Positions 45,701 to 54,808 of a stretch of 64,000 nt of DNA are shown one piece after another (position 1 is the stretch's first letter; the number at the start of each line of letters is the position of its first letter). A program made the translations under genes and the position numbers. Origin of the DNA: Marinicella rhabdoformis (GTDB lineage Bacteria; Pseudomonadota; Gammaproteobacteria; Xanthomonadales; Marinicellaceae). The stretch is from positions 124,001 to 188,000 of the forward strand of contig NZ_VTFS01000003.1 of NCBI RefSeq assembly GCF_009671245.1. Direction: 5' to 3'. Under the pieces are notes generated by a model, which was not told the origin of the DNA, searched no databases, and saw nothing but the letters and a program-made list of their open reading frames with translations.

Positions 45701-45987
45701 AACTCTAACTTCACATCAGATCGACCTGTTGTTGACGTTGAAAACACCCGAGATATGCCTTTTACGACACCAACCGACTCTTCCAGTGGTTTGGTTATCA
45801 ACAATTCTATCTCTTCAGGTCCAGCATTTTCATACTCGGTTCTGATGGTCATGGTTGGGTATTCTAATGACGGCAATAAAGTCACCGGCATTTCTTTCAT
45901 GGCAATCACGCCAAATAGCATGATGGTAATAGCCATCATCGAAACAGTGACACGTCGTGTTACCGCAAAATGAGTCAGTCCTTTCAT
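42769..45987 (-). CDS. RND efflux pump permease, first of two
   Basis: 1072 residues, RND/HAE type. FAVTRRVTVSMMAITIMLFGVIAMKEMPV at the N-terminus, AVGLLVDNGIVVLENI in helix four, and LIMLAGIVVNNAIVLIDLIKQL near residue 960 are typical. It lies between the adaptor gene and a second, different permease, like MdtA-MdtB-MdtC. A heterotrimeric pump is therefore possible. No outer-membrane TolC-type gene accompanies the operon. Proton-driven drug or metabolite efflux is the expected role. Confidence 0.9.
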   Translation of the reverse strand: MKGLTHFAVTRRVTVSMMAITIMLFGVIAMKEMPVTLLPSLEYPTMTIRTEYENAGPEEIELLITKPLEESVGVVKGISRVFSTSTTGRSDVKLEFTWDADMKRAAYDVRDRMDAVRLPLDVDAPILLRFNPSTDPVIQLALSLDGIEGEAELKALRSYADHILKKKLDPVAGVAAVKISGGYEKEIEIQPDQFRMAQLGLTISDISSRLRQENINLTGGAIKQGSQMFLVRTINQFEDINSIKDLIIANKDGRIIKIKDLAEVKLGHKDRKSINRLNGKEAIEIAIYKEGDSNTVSVAEAVKEKINQLKKELPNGSQLKIINDQSLFIKDAIDNVVSSAIIGGFLAILVIFLFLRDAWATVIIGALIPVSVIAGFFFMYRAGVSFNIMSLGGVALAVGLLVDNGIVVLENIAAKMKGSKGDELLAVEQGASEVSGAITASTLTTIAVFLPLIFVQGIAGQLFKDQALTVTFTLIVSLVFALLLIPMMSSLKAHKKTHLSNTGQAEYESKTRIGRGIRGVRRGFFNNLFESIIWFFKTLFKLFGKLLGFVLYFPAKGVNGLYNLLLKLYKKLLPWALNHRWVVLTLAVVTFALTLQLLPRLGMELIPDLEANKAKVVFKLPEGETIESTDTFFKKISAKISEIEGVQFVYGISGEGNKLDASALSGGENSGEILLSLKIGSDKQRIQEDLLSVLNQKAGLQSELAAGQFFDLAVPIEIELAGNDLDLLKENAKKMAQSLSSSPYFVNVDSGVEIGNPEIQLYFDQEKIASLGMNVSQVANNVVNKVLGKVETNVHWQDQKVELRVRTQETQRDSVEDVRNLIINPNSTSPIRLSDVADVRLAEGPGQIERRDQQRVIVVTADIQGIALGDAVALAKEKLQSTEIHPLVYTQVTGQNEDLEASNQSMVFALGLAVFLVYMILASQFESLVHPFVILISIPLAFIGAIWALYLTGTTISVVVFIGLIMLAGIVVNNAIVLIDLIKQLMAQGMNKTAAIIEAGHSRLRPIIMTTMTTVLGLMPMVITIGESSAGSEIRAPMAITVMGGLMVSTFLTLVVIPVLFSLMTKERQDVE

Positions 45988-46020
45988 GGGGCCTCGCCTT
46001 TGATATGTTGTGGTTTGGGT

Positions 46021-47088
46021 TTAGTTATAGTTAATGACTTTAACAGTTGAGTCAGGCGTCAAGTTATTTTTGCCTGTGGTCACTACCGTTTGACTGGCCA
46101 GAATGCCCGCAGTCAACTCCACCGTATCTAACATTTCATAACCCAATGTCACTGTTGTACGTTTCACGCCATCTTCACCATCTAGCTCATACACGAATGC
46201 CATGTCGTCTTCACGAATGATGGCATCTTTATCAACCACAACAACATCTTTTCTTTGATCATAAATGATTTCAGCTTTGGCAAACAGTCCAGGTCGCAAA
46301 ATATGGTCTTTGTTATCAACAGCTACTGTAACTTGAAAGGTTCCAGAACTGGAATCTATCGTTGGTGCAATGCGTTCAACATGGCCGTCAATTTTCATGT
46401 TCTGTACCGCATCAAAATCAAAGCTAACAGGCAAGCCTTTTTTCATCAACAACCAATGGTGCTCTGGAACAGAAATTTTAGCTTGCAAAGAATCAAAATC
46501 CACCACATCGAATACTGCTGTCGCATTTTGAATTAAATTGCCAATTTTGACGTGTCTTTTCGCAACCATTCCATCAAAAGGCGCTTTTACCTGTGTGAAC
46601 GACAGGTTCATGGCAGCCTGATCATAACTGGCCTTTAATGACTTGGTTTCAAAGCGCAAATTATCAACTTGTTCGGTATTGGTTAACCCTTTTTTAAGCA
46701 TCAACTCAGCTCGCTTAAGGTTATTCAAGCTTTTATCGTAATTCGCTTTGGCACTGTTTAATGACAACTGCTGTGTATCAGACTCAAGCACCATCATGAC
46801 ATCACCTTCTTTTACCAAATCACCCTCTTCTACTTTAATTTCAAGAATGATACCTGAAGATTTGGTTGTTACCGTTGCTTGCCTGTCAGCTTCGAGTACC
46901 GCAGTAGATTTAAATGTGGCTATGGCATCACCTAACATGGTTTCTGTGGTTTCTACATTGATGACAATTTTTTCTTTATCCTTGTCTTTATCTTTATTTT
47001 CTTTATTGGCATTGGCTTGCCCACCGCAACTGGACAGTAACAACGACGAAAAGGCCACAACAAAGGCCATTAACACTTTTTTACTCAT
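46021..47088 (-). CDS. RND periplasmic adaptor (membrane fusion) lipoprotein
   Basis: About 355 residues from ATG 47088 (a longer frame from 47130 adds 14 residues before the signal). Lipoprotein signal with SSCGG. A Lys/Asp-rich linker follows, then a lipoyl-like beta barrel half-motif (TTKSSGIILEIKVEEGDLVKEGDVMMVLESDTQQ), an alpha-hairpin (about 115-170), QVKAPFDGMVAKRHVKIGNLI, and the membrane-proximal domain. It links the inner-membrane RND pumps to an outer-membrane channel. First gene of the three-gene operon, divergent from sodB. Confidence 0.9.
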   Translation of the reverse strand: MSKKVLMAFVVAFSSLLLSSCGGQANANKENKDKDKDKEKIVINVETTETMLGDAIATFKSTAVLEADRQATVTTKSSGIILEIKVEEGDLVKEGDVMMVLESDTQQLSLNSAKANYDKSLNNLKRAELMLKKGLTNTEQVDNLRFETKSLKASYDQAAMNLSFTQVKAPFDGMVAKRHVKIGNLIQNATAVFDVVDFDSLQAKISVPEHHWLLMKKGLPVSFDFDAVQNMKIDGHVERIAPTIDSSSGTFQVTVAVDNKDHILRPGLFAKAEIIYDQRKDVVVVDKDAIIREDDMAFVYELDGEDGVKRTTVTLGYEMLDTVELTAGILASQTVVTTGKNNLTPDSTVKVINYN

Positions 47089-47370
47089 GATGATTTCTTT
47101 AGATTCCGTAGATTTAATGATTATAACCATATAACGGCTTTATTCATGTGCCTTAAGTCATTTAAAAACAACCCTTCAATCAATAAAGCATTTGATTTAG
47201 CCAGCCTCAACTTTGCTGGTCAGTTATTTTTACTGCTCAATTATTTCAAACAGCCCGTGAATTTTTGATGAAAACGTAAAGTTATTTGAAATTTTGATAG
47301 ACTGTCCATATATTGCACAGACAGATTTTCATTGAGCCTCGGTGCTCACAAACATTGATAGGAGTGAATC

Positions 47371-47949
47371 ATGTCTTTTGAATTACCAAAATTACCTTAT
47401 GCTGAAAATGCATTGGAACCACACATTTCTGCTGAAACATTACAATACCACCACGGCAAACACCACAATGCTTATGTGACCAATTTGAATAACATGGTCA
47501 AAGGCACAGAATTTGAGGGCATGTCACTTGAAGAAATTGTGATGAAATCTGACGGCGGTATTTTCAATAATGCAGCTCAAATTTGGAACCATACTTTTTA
47601 CTTCAATGGTTTCTCTCCAGATGGCGGCGGTGAACCTACTGGCGTTTTAGCTGACAAAATCAATGCAGCCTTTGGCGATTTTGCTACTTTTGTAGAAAAA
47701 TTCAATGCTTTAGGGTTGGCTACCTTTGGCTCTGGCTGGGTTTGGCTGGTTCAAAATGATGCAGGAGATGTTGAGTTGGTCAACAGCTTCAATGCAGGCA
47801 ATCCAATGACAGAAGGTTACACACCTTTGATGACTTGTGATGTTTGGGAGCATGCCTATTACGTTGACACCCGCAATGACCGAGGTGGCTACTTGAAAAA
47901 CTTTTGGAATTTAGTTAACTGGGACTTCGTTGCAGGCAACTTGAAATAA
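47371..47949 (+). CDS. sodB: Iron superoxide dismutase
   Basis: 192 residues, identical in length to typical FeSOD. Metal ligands H27, H74, D157 and H161 are all in place. The motifs [35 protein letters not shown] and [10 protein letters not shown] are canonical; the AAQ before WNH and the ATFGSGW block favour iron over manganese. It dismutates superoxide in the cytoplasm. ATAGGAGTG is a good ribosome site and a strong terminator follows. Confidence 0.96.
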   Translation: MSFELPKLPYAENALEPHISAETLQYHHGKHHNAYVTNLNNMVKGTEFEGMSLEEIVMKSDGGIFNNAAQIWNHTFYFNGFSPDGGGEPTGVLADKINAAFGDFATFVEKFNALGLATFGSGWVWLVQNDAGDVELVNSFNAGNPMTEGYTPLMTCDVWEHAYYVDTRNDRGGYLKNFWNLVNWDFVAGNLK

Positions 47950-47963
47950 CCGCAAACATTAAA

Positions 47964-47996
47964 CATAAAAAACCCGCATCATGCGGGTTTTTTATG
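47964..47996. terminator. Bidirectional intrinsic terminator
   Basis: A 33-base perfect palindrome (CATAAAAAACCCGCAT, centre C, then the complement) lies between convergent sodB and the anti-sigma-like gene, with T-runs on both strands. Confidence 0.9.
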
Positions 47997-48012
47997 TGTT
48001 GAATATTACAGC

Positions 48013-48609
48013 TTAATTCACTACAAAGCTGAATTGCTGCTGTTCATTACTTTTTTGATTGGTCAAGGTGAGTTGATAATTGCCTTCAGATAATTGGCCT
48101 TTTGACACCAGAACACTTACCATATCGTAAGTGGGTGTTAAATCACTGATTTTCATCATTTCATTTGTGCCTTCATTCACTGAATTGATTGCCACTTGAT
48201 ACAAATCAGAAGACAAATAAGCCACTGGCATTTGAATCAGATGATCACTTTCTTTACTTAAGTTCCAAACCAATTGTTCAGCACTTCTCACTTGAGAAAA
48301 GACAGAAATTTGTGGCGCCACCAAACCTTCACTCAACATATCATCTTTAGGCATCAATAAGCCCCAGGTCATCAACACAAACGCCGCTGCCATCCCAAAT
48401 GCGGGTAACCAACTCACTTTATGAGTTTCTGTTTTGGCTTCTTCTTCATAATATTTTTTAACACCAGACTTCAATATTAAATCCAGCTCCAATTCTTCTT
48501 GTTCAGAAGGGTGTTCAAACAACCACATCTCAAACTGTGTTTTCGCATCAGGCGACAGTTTATTTTGAATGTAATCTTGTTTCATTTTTTCATCAGGTTG
48601 AAATTTCAT
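48013..48609 (-). CDS. Putative membrane anti-sigma factor
   Basis: 198 residues. The N-terminal cytoplasmic part (1-62) has QDYIQNKLSPDAKTQFEMWLFEHPSEQEELELDLIL, the helix pattern of anti-sigma N-domains without zinc-binding His/Cys. One membrane helix spans about 66-86. The rest is a periplasmic beta-rich domain (YQLTLTNQKSNEQQQFSFVVN at the end) that may sense the envelope. The ATG overlaps the sigma-factor stop by four bases (ATGA), the usual arrangement of sigma/anti-sigma pairs. The role is inferred from topology and context. Confidence 0.7.
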   Translation of the reverse strand: MKFQPDEKMKQDYIQNKLSPDAKTQFEMWLFEHPSEQEELELDLILKSGVKKYYEEEAKTETHKVSWLPAFGMAAAFVLMTWGLLMPKDDMLSEGLVAPQISVFSQVRSAEQLVWNLSKESDHLIQMPVAYLSSDLYQVAINSVNEGTNEMMKISDLTPTYDMVSVLVSKGQLSEGNYQLTLTNQKSNEQQQFSFVVN

Positions 48610-49262
48610 TTCATCACTCCAATCATCATCCCTACTAATGTCACAGAAAAGCCCACAAAACTGAGCTTATTGGAAAAAATAGAAACCACGTTGTCTGCTT
48701 TATTTTCTTTCTTACCCATCAGCAATTCTTTTAACCTATGTTTGGCCCTAAACAACACCCTTGAAAAATGATCGGGTGTAATTTGCAATTCTTGGCAAAT
48801 GGACAGTTTATCTTTATCTTCTAAGTAAAAAGCCTTCAAAATCTCTCTGTCACGCGCTACTTTTAATTCTTTAATCAAACGTTTCACATACTCAATGCTG
48901 TCATCCCATTCAACTTCTCGAGCCACATCGGCCGTTTTGTCTTCTAAAATAAACAACAAATCTTGGTCTAAGCTTGACCTGAATTTTTTATCTTTTCGTA
49001 AATACGAATATCCGATATTAATTGCTGCAGTTCTTAAATAAAACTTGATAGATTCAAGCTTATTAATTTCATTCGCCTTGAGCTTTTCAATGGTTAAACC
49101 AAAAGCATCATGAACTATATCCATATATAAGTCTGTATATGGAAACTGTTGGCGAACAATCACTGTTAACCATTGATAATGGTCCACAACAAATTGTTGA
49201 CAGGCATCGGTATCACCTGCGGCAATTTGTTTCAATAAATTCAGATTTTGTTCGTCACTCAC
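48606..49262 (-). CDS. ECF-type sigma-70 family factor with hydrophobic C-terminus
   Basis: 218 residues from GTG 49262, which has AAGGA five bases upstream; the longer frame to 49430 adds 56 residues without sigma features. Region 2 is at about 5-90 (LLKQIAAGDTDACQQFVVDHY, DIVHDAFGLTIEKL, FYLRTAAINIGYSYLRK). Region 4 is near 130-185 (DREILKAFYLEDKDKLSICQELQITPDHFSRVLFRAKHRLKELL). The last 25 residues (about SFVGFSVTLVGMMIGVMK) are hydrophobic, unusual for a sigma factor. It sits with its putative anti-sigma between sodB and a peroxiredoxin, suggesting oxidative or envelope stress. Confidence 0.82.
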   Translation of the reverse strand: MSDEQNLNLLKQIAAGDTDACQQFVVDHYQWLTVIVRQQFPYTDLYMDIVHDAFGLTIEKLKANEINKLESIKFYLRTAAINIGYSYLRKDKKFRSSLDQDLLFILEDKTADVAREVEWDDSIEYVKRLIKELKVARDREILKAFYLEDKDKLSICQELQITPDHFSRVLFRAKHRLKELLMGKKENKADNVVSIFSNKLSFVGFSVTLVGMMIGVMK

Positions 49263-49520
49263 AGTATTCCTTTGGCTTTTTGAAACATTCACATTCTGCA
49301 CACGACTATGAACAGACAAATTCTTTTTAGAATCTGAATGTTTCCAATGCGCGTGTCTGAGTATTATCATACTGTAAATGTCCAAAATTTCAATCACTGT
49401 CTGTGAGTGCTTATTTAATAGTGACATCAATTACAGCAAAATCTCATTAATTTGACAAAAACATGAAAAGTTAACACTTTTTTACAGTTAAGCACCACTT
49501 TTTGATATATCTGTCACAAA

Positions 49521-49545
49521 AAAACCCAGCACAAGGCTGGGTTTT
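49521..49545 (-). terminator. Intrinsic terminator of the peroxiredoxin gene
   Basis: AAAACCCAGC / GCTGGGTTTT with a 5-base loop lies 24 bases after the peroxiredoxin stop, with seven T on the minus strand. Confidence 0.85.
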
Positions 49546-49568
49546 AGTCAGTCGAATTTTAGCTCAAT

Positions 49569-50174
49569 TTACAAAGCGTCAGACTCTTTTGACAAATAAT
49601 CAGCAACGCCATCAGGTGATGCAGTCATGCCTTTGTCACCATCTTTCCAGCCCGCTGGACAAACTTCGCCATGTGCTTCATGGAAAGTCAGTGCATCCAC
49701 CATGCGCAACATTTCGTCTACGTTACGCCCCAAAGGCAAATCATTAACCACTTGGTGGCGAACCACGTTGTTGGCGTCAATCAAAAATGAACCACGGTAA
49801 GCAACTGCACCGTCGGGTGTTTCAACATCATATTTCTTACATGCTTTGTGGGTAACATCAGCAAACATGGTATATTTCACTGGGCCAATACCACCTTCAT
49901 TGATGGGTGTATTTCTCCAAGCATTGTGGGTAAATTGTGAATCAATTGAAACAGCAACCACTTCAACACCTCGTTTAGTGAATTCATCCATGCGCTTATC
50001 AAATGCGATTAACTCTGAAGGGCACACAAACGTGAAGTCCAAGGGATAAAAGAAAACCACTTTGACTTTGCCTTCTGTTGCTTTTTTGAAATTGTAATCG
50101 TCAACAATTTCACCTGTTCCCAGTACTGCAGCACCCTTTAAATTTGGTGCTTTTTTTCCAACTAATACGCCCAT
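49569..50174 (-). CDS. Typical 2-Cys peroxiredoxin (AhpC/Prx1 type)
   Basis: 201 residues. The peroxidatic Cys is C51 in DFTFVCPSE and the resolving Cys is C172 in GEVCPAGW. Arg in AYRGSFLID and the GGIG motif (94-97) are present, while the C-terminal YF motif of the hyperoxidation-sensitive eukaryotic forms is absent (end DYLSKESDAL). It reduces hydrogen peroxide and organic peroxides. No ahpF is adjacent, so reduction probably comes from thioredoxin. AACGGAGAAATCGC before the ATG is the ribosome site. Confidence 0.93.
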   Translation of the reverse strand: MGVLVGKKAPNLKGAAVLGTGEIVDDYNFKKATEGKVKVVFFYPLDFTFVCPSELIAFDKRMDEFTKRGVEVVAVSIDSQFTHNAWRNTPINEGGIGPVKYTMFADVTHKACKKYDVETPDGAVAYRGSFLIDANNVVRHQVVNDLPLGRNVDEMLRMVDALTFHEAHGEVCPAGWKDGDKGMTASPDGVADYLSKESDAL

Positions 50175-50280
50175 GCGATTTCTCCGTTGTGTTTAAAAAA
50201 ATGACATTGTATCTTATCAAGCAAAAGGCTTCATTACGAATTTCAGAATGTTGCTTTCGTAAAAATCAATCAACAAGAGT

Positions 50281-51099
50281 TTAATCAAATTTTGACTTAT
50301 CACACAGGAACTCAGCGACTTTTTCAGGAACATCAACAGTTAACTCATGCCCACCAGTAAAAGTTTGCAGTTGATAATTAACTCCTGATTGCCAGCCTGC
50401 ATTTAAAAAAGCAGCTTGGTCATTTAAAGTGTATGAATATAAAGCATCAGTGGTTCCAACCATTTCCATAATGGGAAGTTGCCGTGTAGCACTCAGCGGG
50501 TAAGACAAGCCTGCATAGGCTTCTAATACACCTGCATTGACAGCATAGGCCGCAAAATACTCACTGTTAAGCAAATAAAACCAATGACCGACATGACCAC
50601 CCGCTGAAAAACCCCAACCATAATACCGTGTAGTTTCAATGTTATAATCACTTTCAGTTTGATTCAATATTGTGACCCATATGGATGCATCAGTTCCTGG
50701 AACCCAACCTTGAGAACCTGAAGCCACCGGTGCGATCAGAATCATTTGGTATGTTTCTGCTGTCGCCTGCCAAAAGTTTCTCATCGCCAAGGCAGCTTGT
50801 GCTGTTTGACCAGGTGCCGCTGCACCATGAAGCACCATGAGTACAGGAAAGGCCGTGTTGGGGTTGTATTGACTGGGAATGTAGCTGTAATAAGTTCTGT
50901 TGACTTGATCAACAGTAATTTGATTTGTTAAAGGACCAGGATAAACACCCCCAAGGCCATTACTGGCTTGCGATTGATTTTGAAAGCCTGAATTGTGAAT
51001 GATGTCTGGACAGTTTGTGAAGCTGGGAATGTCGGGCAAGGCAACAACTGTGCCTTGCCACATTAATAACAACGAAACTTTAGTCTTCTGCCACTTCAA
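50281..51099 (-). CDS. Secreted PHB depolymerase/LpqC-like esterase
   Basis: 272 residues starting with TTG inside the last codons of parC (20-base overlap, AGG a few bases before). Signal peptide about 1-20. An alpha/beta hydrolase fold follows: [15 protein letters not shown] (oxyanion), nucleophile S165 in [11 protein letters not shown], Asp in [10 protein letters not shown], His in FTGGHELTV. This fits the polyhydroxybutyrate depolymerase/feruloyl-esterase-like family, which cleaves polymer or plant esters outside the cell. C30 and the C-terminal LCDKS may form a disulfide. Substrate unknown. Confidence 0.8.
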   Translation of the reverse strand: MKWQKTKVSLLLMWQGTVVALPDIPSFTNCPDIIHNSGFQNQSQASNGLGGVYPGPLTNQITVDQVNRTYYSYIPSQYNPNTAFPVLMVLHGAAAPGQTAQAALAMRNFWQATAETYQMILIAPVASGSQGWVPGTDASIWVTILNQTESDYNIETTRYYGWGFSAGGHVGHWFYLLNSEYFAAYAVNAGVLEAYAGLSYPLSATRQLPIMEMVGTTDALYSYTLNDQAAFLNAGWQSGVNYQLQTFTGGHELTVDVPEKVAEFLCDKSKFD

Positions 51100-53314
51100 T
51101 TTCTAACCTGTCCACATTTCTGAAACCTTGAGGTAACAGACTACCACGTTTAGCACGAGTCCCCAAATAGTTGACTAAGTCTTTCCACTTAAAGCGAATA
51201 TATCGGGCGCCTGCATGCACCAAGAAACTTTGCTCTGAAGTGATGACTAAAACATCGGCCAACCACTCTTCACCCGCTTTTAATCGTTTGGCAGGAATAT
51301 TGATCAGTTTGTTGCCTTTGCCTTTCGCTAATTCAGGCAATTCATCCAAAGGAAACACCAGCATATAGCCGGCACTGGTAACACACACCACATGGGCATC
51401 AATTTCTGAGGCAATGTGCTTGGGCTTCATCGCAACAAATCCCGCAGGCACACTGAGCACTTTTTTACCTGCTTTCATCTTGCTGTGCAAGTTTTCAACT
51501 AAACCAAAATACCCATATCCAGCATTAGAACTCATTAAAACTTTTTCTGAAGGTTTTAAACAGGTGACACTGGTAGGCAGCATGTTGTTTTTGAATGAAA
51601 ATTTTGTAGTCAAAGGTTCACCCTGCCCACGTGCAGAAGGCATGGTGTGTGTGGCCAGGCTGAAAGCCCTACCATCAGCTGACAAAAACACTGAAATTAA
51701 ATTACTTCGTCCATGTGCATGATCTTGGTATTCATCTCCGGGCTTATAGCTCAATGACGCGGCATCAATATCATGACCTTTTGCCGCTCGAATCCAAGCC
51801 GCTTTTGACAAAATAATGGTACTGGGCTCACTCGGCACCAAAGTGGTTTCATCAAAGACTGCAGCCGCTTCGCGGGTCATGATGGCCGTGTTGCGCACAT
51901 CACCATAGGTGTCACGGTCTTCAATGATTTCTTTTTTAATCAAAGATTTCATTTTTGCACGAGACTTTAATGTGCCTTCTAAACCGGCTTTTTCAGTTTC
52001 TAATTCGCTTTGCTCGGTGCGAATTTTCATTTCTTCCAAACGCGCTAAATTTCGCAAACGTGTATCTAAAATGGCGTCAGCCTGAATTTCAGTCAATTTA
52101 AAAGTGGCCATCAACTGTTCTTTCGGGTGCTCTTCTTCTCGAATGATTCGAATCACCTCATCCAAGTTCAAATAAGCAACCAACAACCCTTCTAAAATAT
52201 GCAAACGGGCATCGACTTTATCCAAACGGTGCTGCAAACGTCTGCGTACAGTTTCTGTCCGGAAAGTCAGCCATTCGGTCAAAATCATGCGCAAATCTTT
52301 GACTTGAGGCCGGCGATCGAGACCAATCACATTCATGTTGACCTTATAGGTTTTTTCTAAATCTGTTGTGACAAACAAATGACTCATGATGCCGTCAAAG
52401 TCAACACGATTTGAACGTGCCGTAATCACCAATCTGACCGGGTTTTCATGGTCTGATTCATCACGCAAATCACTGACCATTGGCAATTTTTTATTGCGCA
52501 TTTGAGCAGCAATTTGCTCCAAAACCTTACTACCCGAACATTGATGAGGTAAAGCCGTTACCACGATGTCATTACCTTCTCTTTCATAAACCGCCCGCAT
52601 ACGCACACTGCCGTGGCCTGTTTTATAAAAGTTAATGATGTCTTCACGTGGTGTGATGATTTCCGCTTTGGTTGGATAATCTGGCCCTTGAATGTGCTCA
52701 CAAAGTTCTTCAATCTCAGCCTGAGGATTATCTAATAAATGCAACACACCATTAGCCACTTCTGTCAAATTATGAGGCGGCACATCGGTTGCCATGCCCA
52801 CAGCAATGCCAGAAGTGCCATTCAATAACAAATTAGGCAACCGTGCAGGCAGCCACAAAGGTTCACTTAGGGTGCCATCGAAATTAGGCCCCCAATCCAC
52901 TGTTCCGTGTGGAATCTCTGCCAACAGGGTTTTCGCATAGGCTGTCAGGCGTGACTCTGTGTAACGCATGGCGGCAAAGGATTTAGGATCATCTGGAGAA
53001 CCAAAATTACCCTGTCCATCCACCAATGGGTAGCGATATGAAAAGTTTTGAGCCATCAAAACCATGGCTTCATAACAAGCAGAATCACCGTGTGGATGGA
53101 ATTTACCAATTACATCACCAATGGTTCTGGCAGACTTTTTGTGCTTGGATTGTGCCGACAGGCCCAGTTCGCTCATGGCATAGATGATGCGTCGCTGTAC
53201 GGGCTTCAACCCATCACCCACAAAAGGTAAAGCGCGATCCAAAACCACATACATGGAATAATCTAAATAAGAACGTTCGGCGTATTCGCCCATTGAAATC
53301 GTTTCGAAATCCAT
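51080..53314 (-). CDS. parC: DNA topoisomerase IV subunit A
   Basis: About 744 residues from ATG 53314 (TTG 53326 would add four). It matches E. coli Par[28 protein letters not shown], the quinolone-resistance region [12 protein letters not shown] with wild-type Ser and Glu, and the catalytic Tyr in [11 protein letters not shown] shortened beta-propeller-like C-terminal domain follows ([33 protein letters not shown]). With ParE it decatenates chromosomes. parE is not in the window. Divergent from the MBOAT gene. Confidence 0.95.
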   Translation of the reverse strand: MDFETISMGEYAERSYLDYSMYVVLDRALPFVGDGLKPVQRRIIYAMSELGLSAQSKHKKSARTIGDVIGKFHPHGDSACYEAMVLMAQNFSYRYPLVDGQGNFGSPDDPKSFAAMRYTESRLTAYAKTLLAEIPHGTVDWGPNFDGTLSEPLWLPARLPNLLLNGTSGIAVGMATDVPPHNLTEVANGVLHLLDNPQAEIEELCEHIQGPDYPTKAEIITPREDIINFYKTGHGSVRMRAVYEREGNDIVVTALPHQCSGSKVLEQIAAQMRNKKLPMVSDLRDESDHENPVRLVITARSNRVDFDGIMSHLFVTTDLEKTYKVNMNVIGLDRRPQVKDLRMILTEWLTFRTETVRRRLQHRLDKVDARLHILEGLLVAYLNLDEVIRIIREEEHPKEQLMATFKLTEIQADAILDTRLRNLARLEEMKIRTEQSELETEKAGLEGTLKSRAKMKSLIKKEIIEDRDTYGDVRNTAIMTREAAAVFDETTLVPSEPSTIILSKAAWIRAAKGHDIDAASLSYKPGDEYQDHAHGRSNLISVFLSADGRAFSLATHTMPSARGQGEPLTTKFSFKNNMLPTSVTCLKPSEKVLMSSNAGYGYFGLVENLHSKMKAGKKVLSVPAGFVAMKPKHIASEIDAHVVCVTSAGYMLVFPLDELPELAKGKGNKLINIPAKRLKAGEEWLADVLVITSEQSFLVHAGARYIRFKWKDLVNYLGTRAKRGSLLPQGFRNVDRLEIEVAED

Positions 53315-53427
53315 CCTGCTCGTCAATAATCAAAGCAGCGATTGTAGCGACTTTAAATAAATTTTTCACCTGCTTGTTAATTATTGACCTTGCTAATTTA
53401 ATGACAAGGATTACAATTACTGCCGAT

Positions 53428-54807
53428 ATGCTGTTCACATCCCCTGTATTTCTGTTTCTTTTTCTACCTGTTTGCCTCTTGGCATATAGTCTGACGCCGA
53501 GGCCTCTAAAAAATACCCTGCTGTTGATATTCAGCTTGTTTTTTTATGCTTGGGGTGAATTGCAGTATGTGCTGTTGATGCTGGCATCCATTGTGACCAA
53601 TTACCTGATGGGCTTAACCATTGATCATGCCAAACATAAAAAACTGTGGCTGGCTTTTGGGGTGTCGTTGAATTTATTGCCCCTGTTGTTTTTTAAATAC
53701 AGCCAGTTTTTTGCTGAACAATTTGGCTGGTCATTTGATCAAGACATTCACCTGCCACTGGGTATTTCTTTTTTTACTTTCCAAGCCCTGTCCTATTTAG
53801 TGGATGTTTACCGCCAAGAAGTCAAAGCCGAACGCAATCCGCTCAACTTGGGTTTGTTTATCAGCCTGTTTCCACAATTAATAGCCGGCCCAATTGTTCG
53901 TTTCAAACACATTGCCGAACAATTAAAATCGAGAACAGTTGGTCTTCCAATGTTTGTTTCAGGCGTCGAACGTTTTGTTTTTGGTTTGGCAAAAAAGTTA
54001 CTGATTGCGAACACTTTGGCGGTGGTGGCAGATGACATTTTGGCCTTACCTCAGGAACAAATCAGCTTGTCATTGGCTTGGATAGCCATGACTTGTTACG
54101 CCCTACAAATCTATTTTGATTTTTCAGCCTATTCTGATATGGCCATTGGACTGGGGCGCATGTTTGGCTTCCGCTTTTTAGAAAACTTTAATTACCCATA
54201 TGTTGCACAAAGTATTCAAGAATTTTGGCGTCGATGGCACATGTCTTTATCGGGCTGGTTTCGTGACTACCTCTACATTCCGCTGGGCGGCAACAGAAAA
54301 GGCTCTTGGCGAACATATTTGAATTTATTTTTGGTATTTTTCCTGTGTGGACTGTGGCACGGTGCCAGTTGGAATTTTGTTATTTGGGGCATGATTCATG
54401 GTGCCTTCTTGGTGATTGAACGTTTAGGGGTTGGTCAGTTGATAATCCAAACACCCAGAATCATCCGGCACGTTTATGTTTGTCTGGTTGTGTTGGTTGC
54501 TTGGGTGTTTTTCCGAATTGAAGGCTTGCCTGATGCTTTAGGGCTTTTAAATATCATGTTTACCGGCAGTGAAACTGCCACTTATTACAGCTGGAATTAC
54601 TTTTTCAGCAATCAATTTTATGTTGTTGCAACATTGGCTTTGATACTGGCATCACCTGTCGCAAAACAATTCAGCATCGCACCAGCCACCTCTCTTTCCA
54701 TTACACAGCAATACGCAAGAACAGCCCTCGTCTCAAGTCTTTTACTATTGTCAGTGGTGTTGGTCTCAGCAAATACATACAACCCATTCATTTATTTCAG
54801 GTTTTGA
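53428..54807 (+). CDS. MBOAT-family O-acyltransferase (AlgI-like)
   Basis: About 459 residues from ATG 53428, giving the usual start MLFTSPVFLFLFLPV; an upstream ATG at 53293 lies in the parC leader. Ten or more helices. Family blocks are LPLGISFFTFQALSYLVDVYR, IAGPIVRF, FDFSAYSDMAIGLGRMFGF, FWRRWHMSLSGWFRDYLYIPLGGNRKG and the catalytic His in FLCGLWHGASWNFVIWG. AlgI-like proteins pass acetyl groups across the membrane for O-acetylation of an exopolysaccharide. The partner gene follows one base later. No glycan synthase is visible nearby, so the acceptor is unknown. Confidence 0.9.
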   Translation: MLFTSPVFLFLFLPVCLLAYSLTPRPLKNTLLLIFSLFFYAWGELQYVLLMLASIVTNYLMGLTIDHAKHKKLWLAFGVSLNLLPLLFFKYSQFFAEQFGWSFDQDIHLPLGISFFTFQALSYLVDVYRQEVKAERNPLNLGLFISLFPQLIAGPIVRFKHIAEQLKSRTVGLPMFVSGVERFVFGLAKKLLIANTLAVVADDILALPQEQISLSLAWIAMTCYALQIYFDFSAYSDMAIGLGRMFGFRFLENFNYPYVAQSIQEFWRRWHMSLSGWFRDYLYIPLGGNRKGSWRTYLNLFLVFFLCGLWHGASWNFVIWGMIHGAFLVIERLGVGQLIIQTPRIIRHVYVCLVVLVAWVFFRIEGLPDALGLLNIMFTGSETATYYSWNYFFSNQFYVVATLALILASPVAKQFSIAPATSLSITQQYARTALVSSLLLLSVVLVSANTYNPFIYFRF

Positions 54808-54808
54808 T

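Noticed and set aside
49262-49430. Extended N-terminus of the sigma factor
   Set aside because: The extra 56 residues show no sigma region 2 features, whereas GTG 49262 has AAGGA at the right distance and leads straight into the domain.
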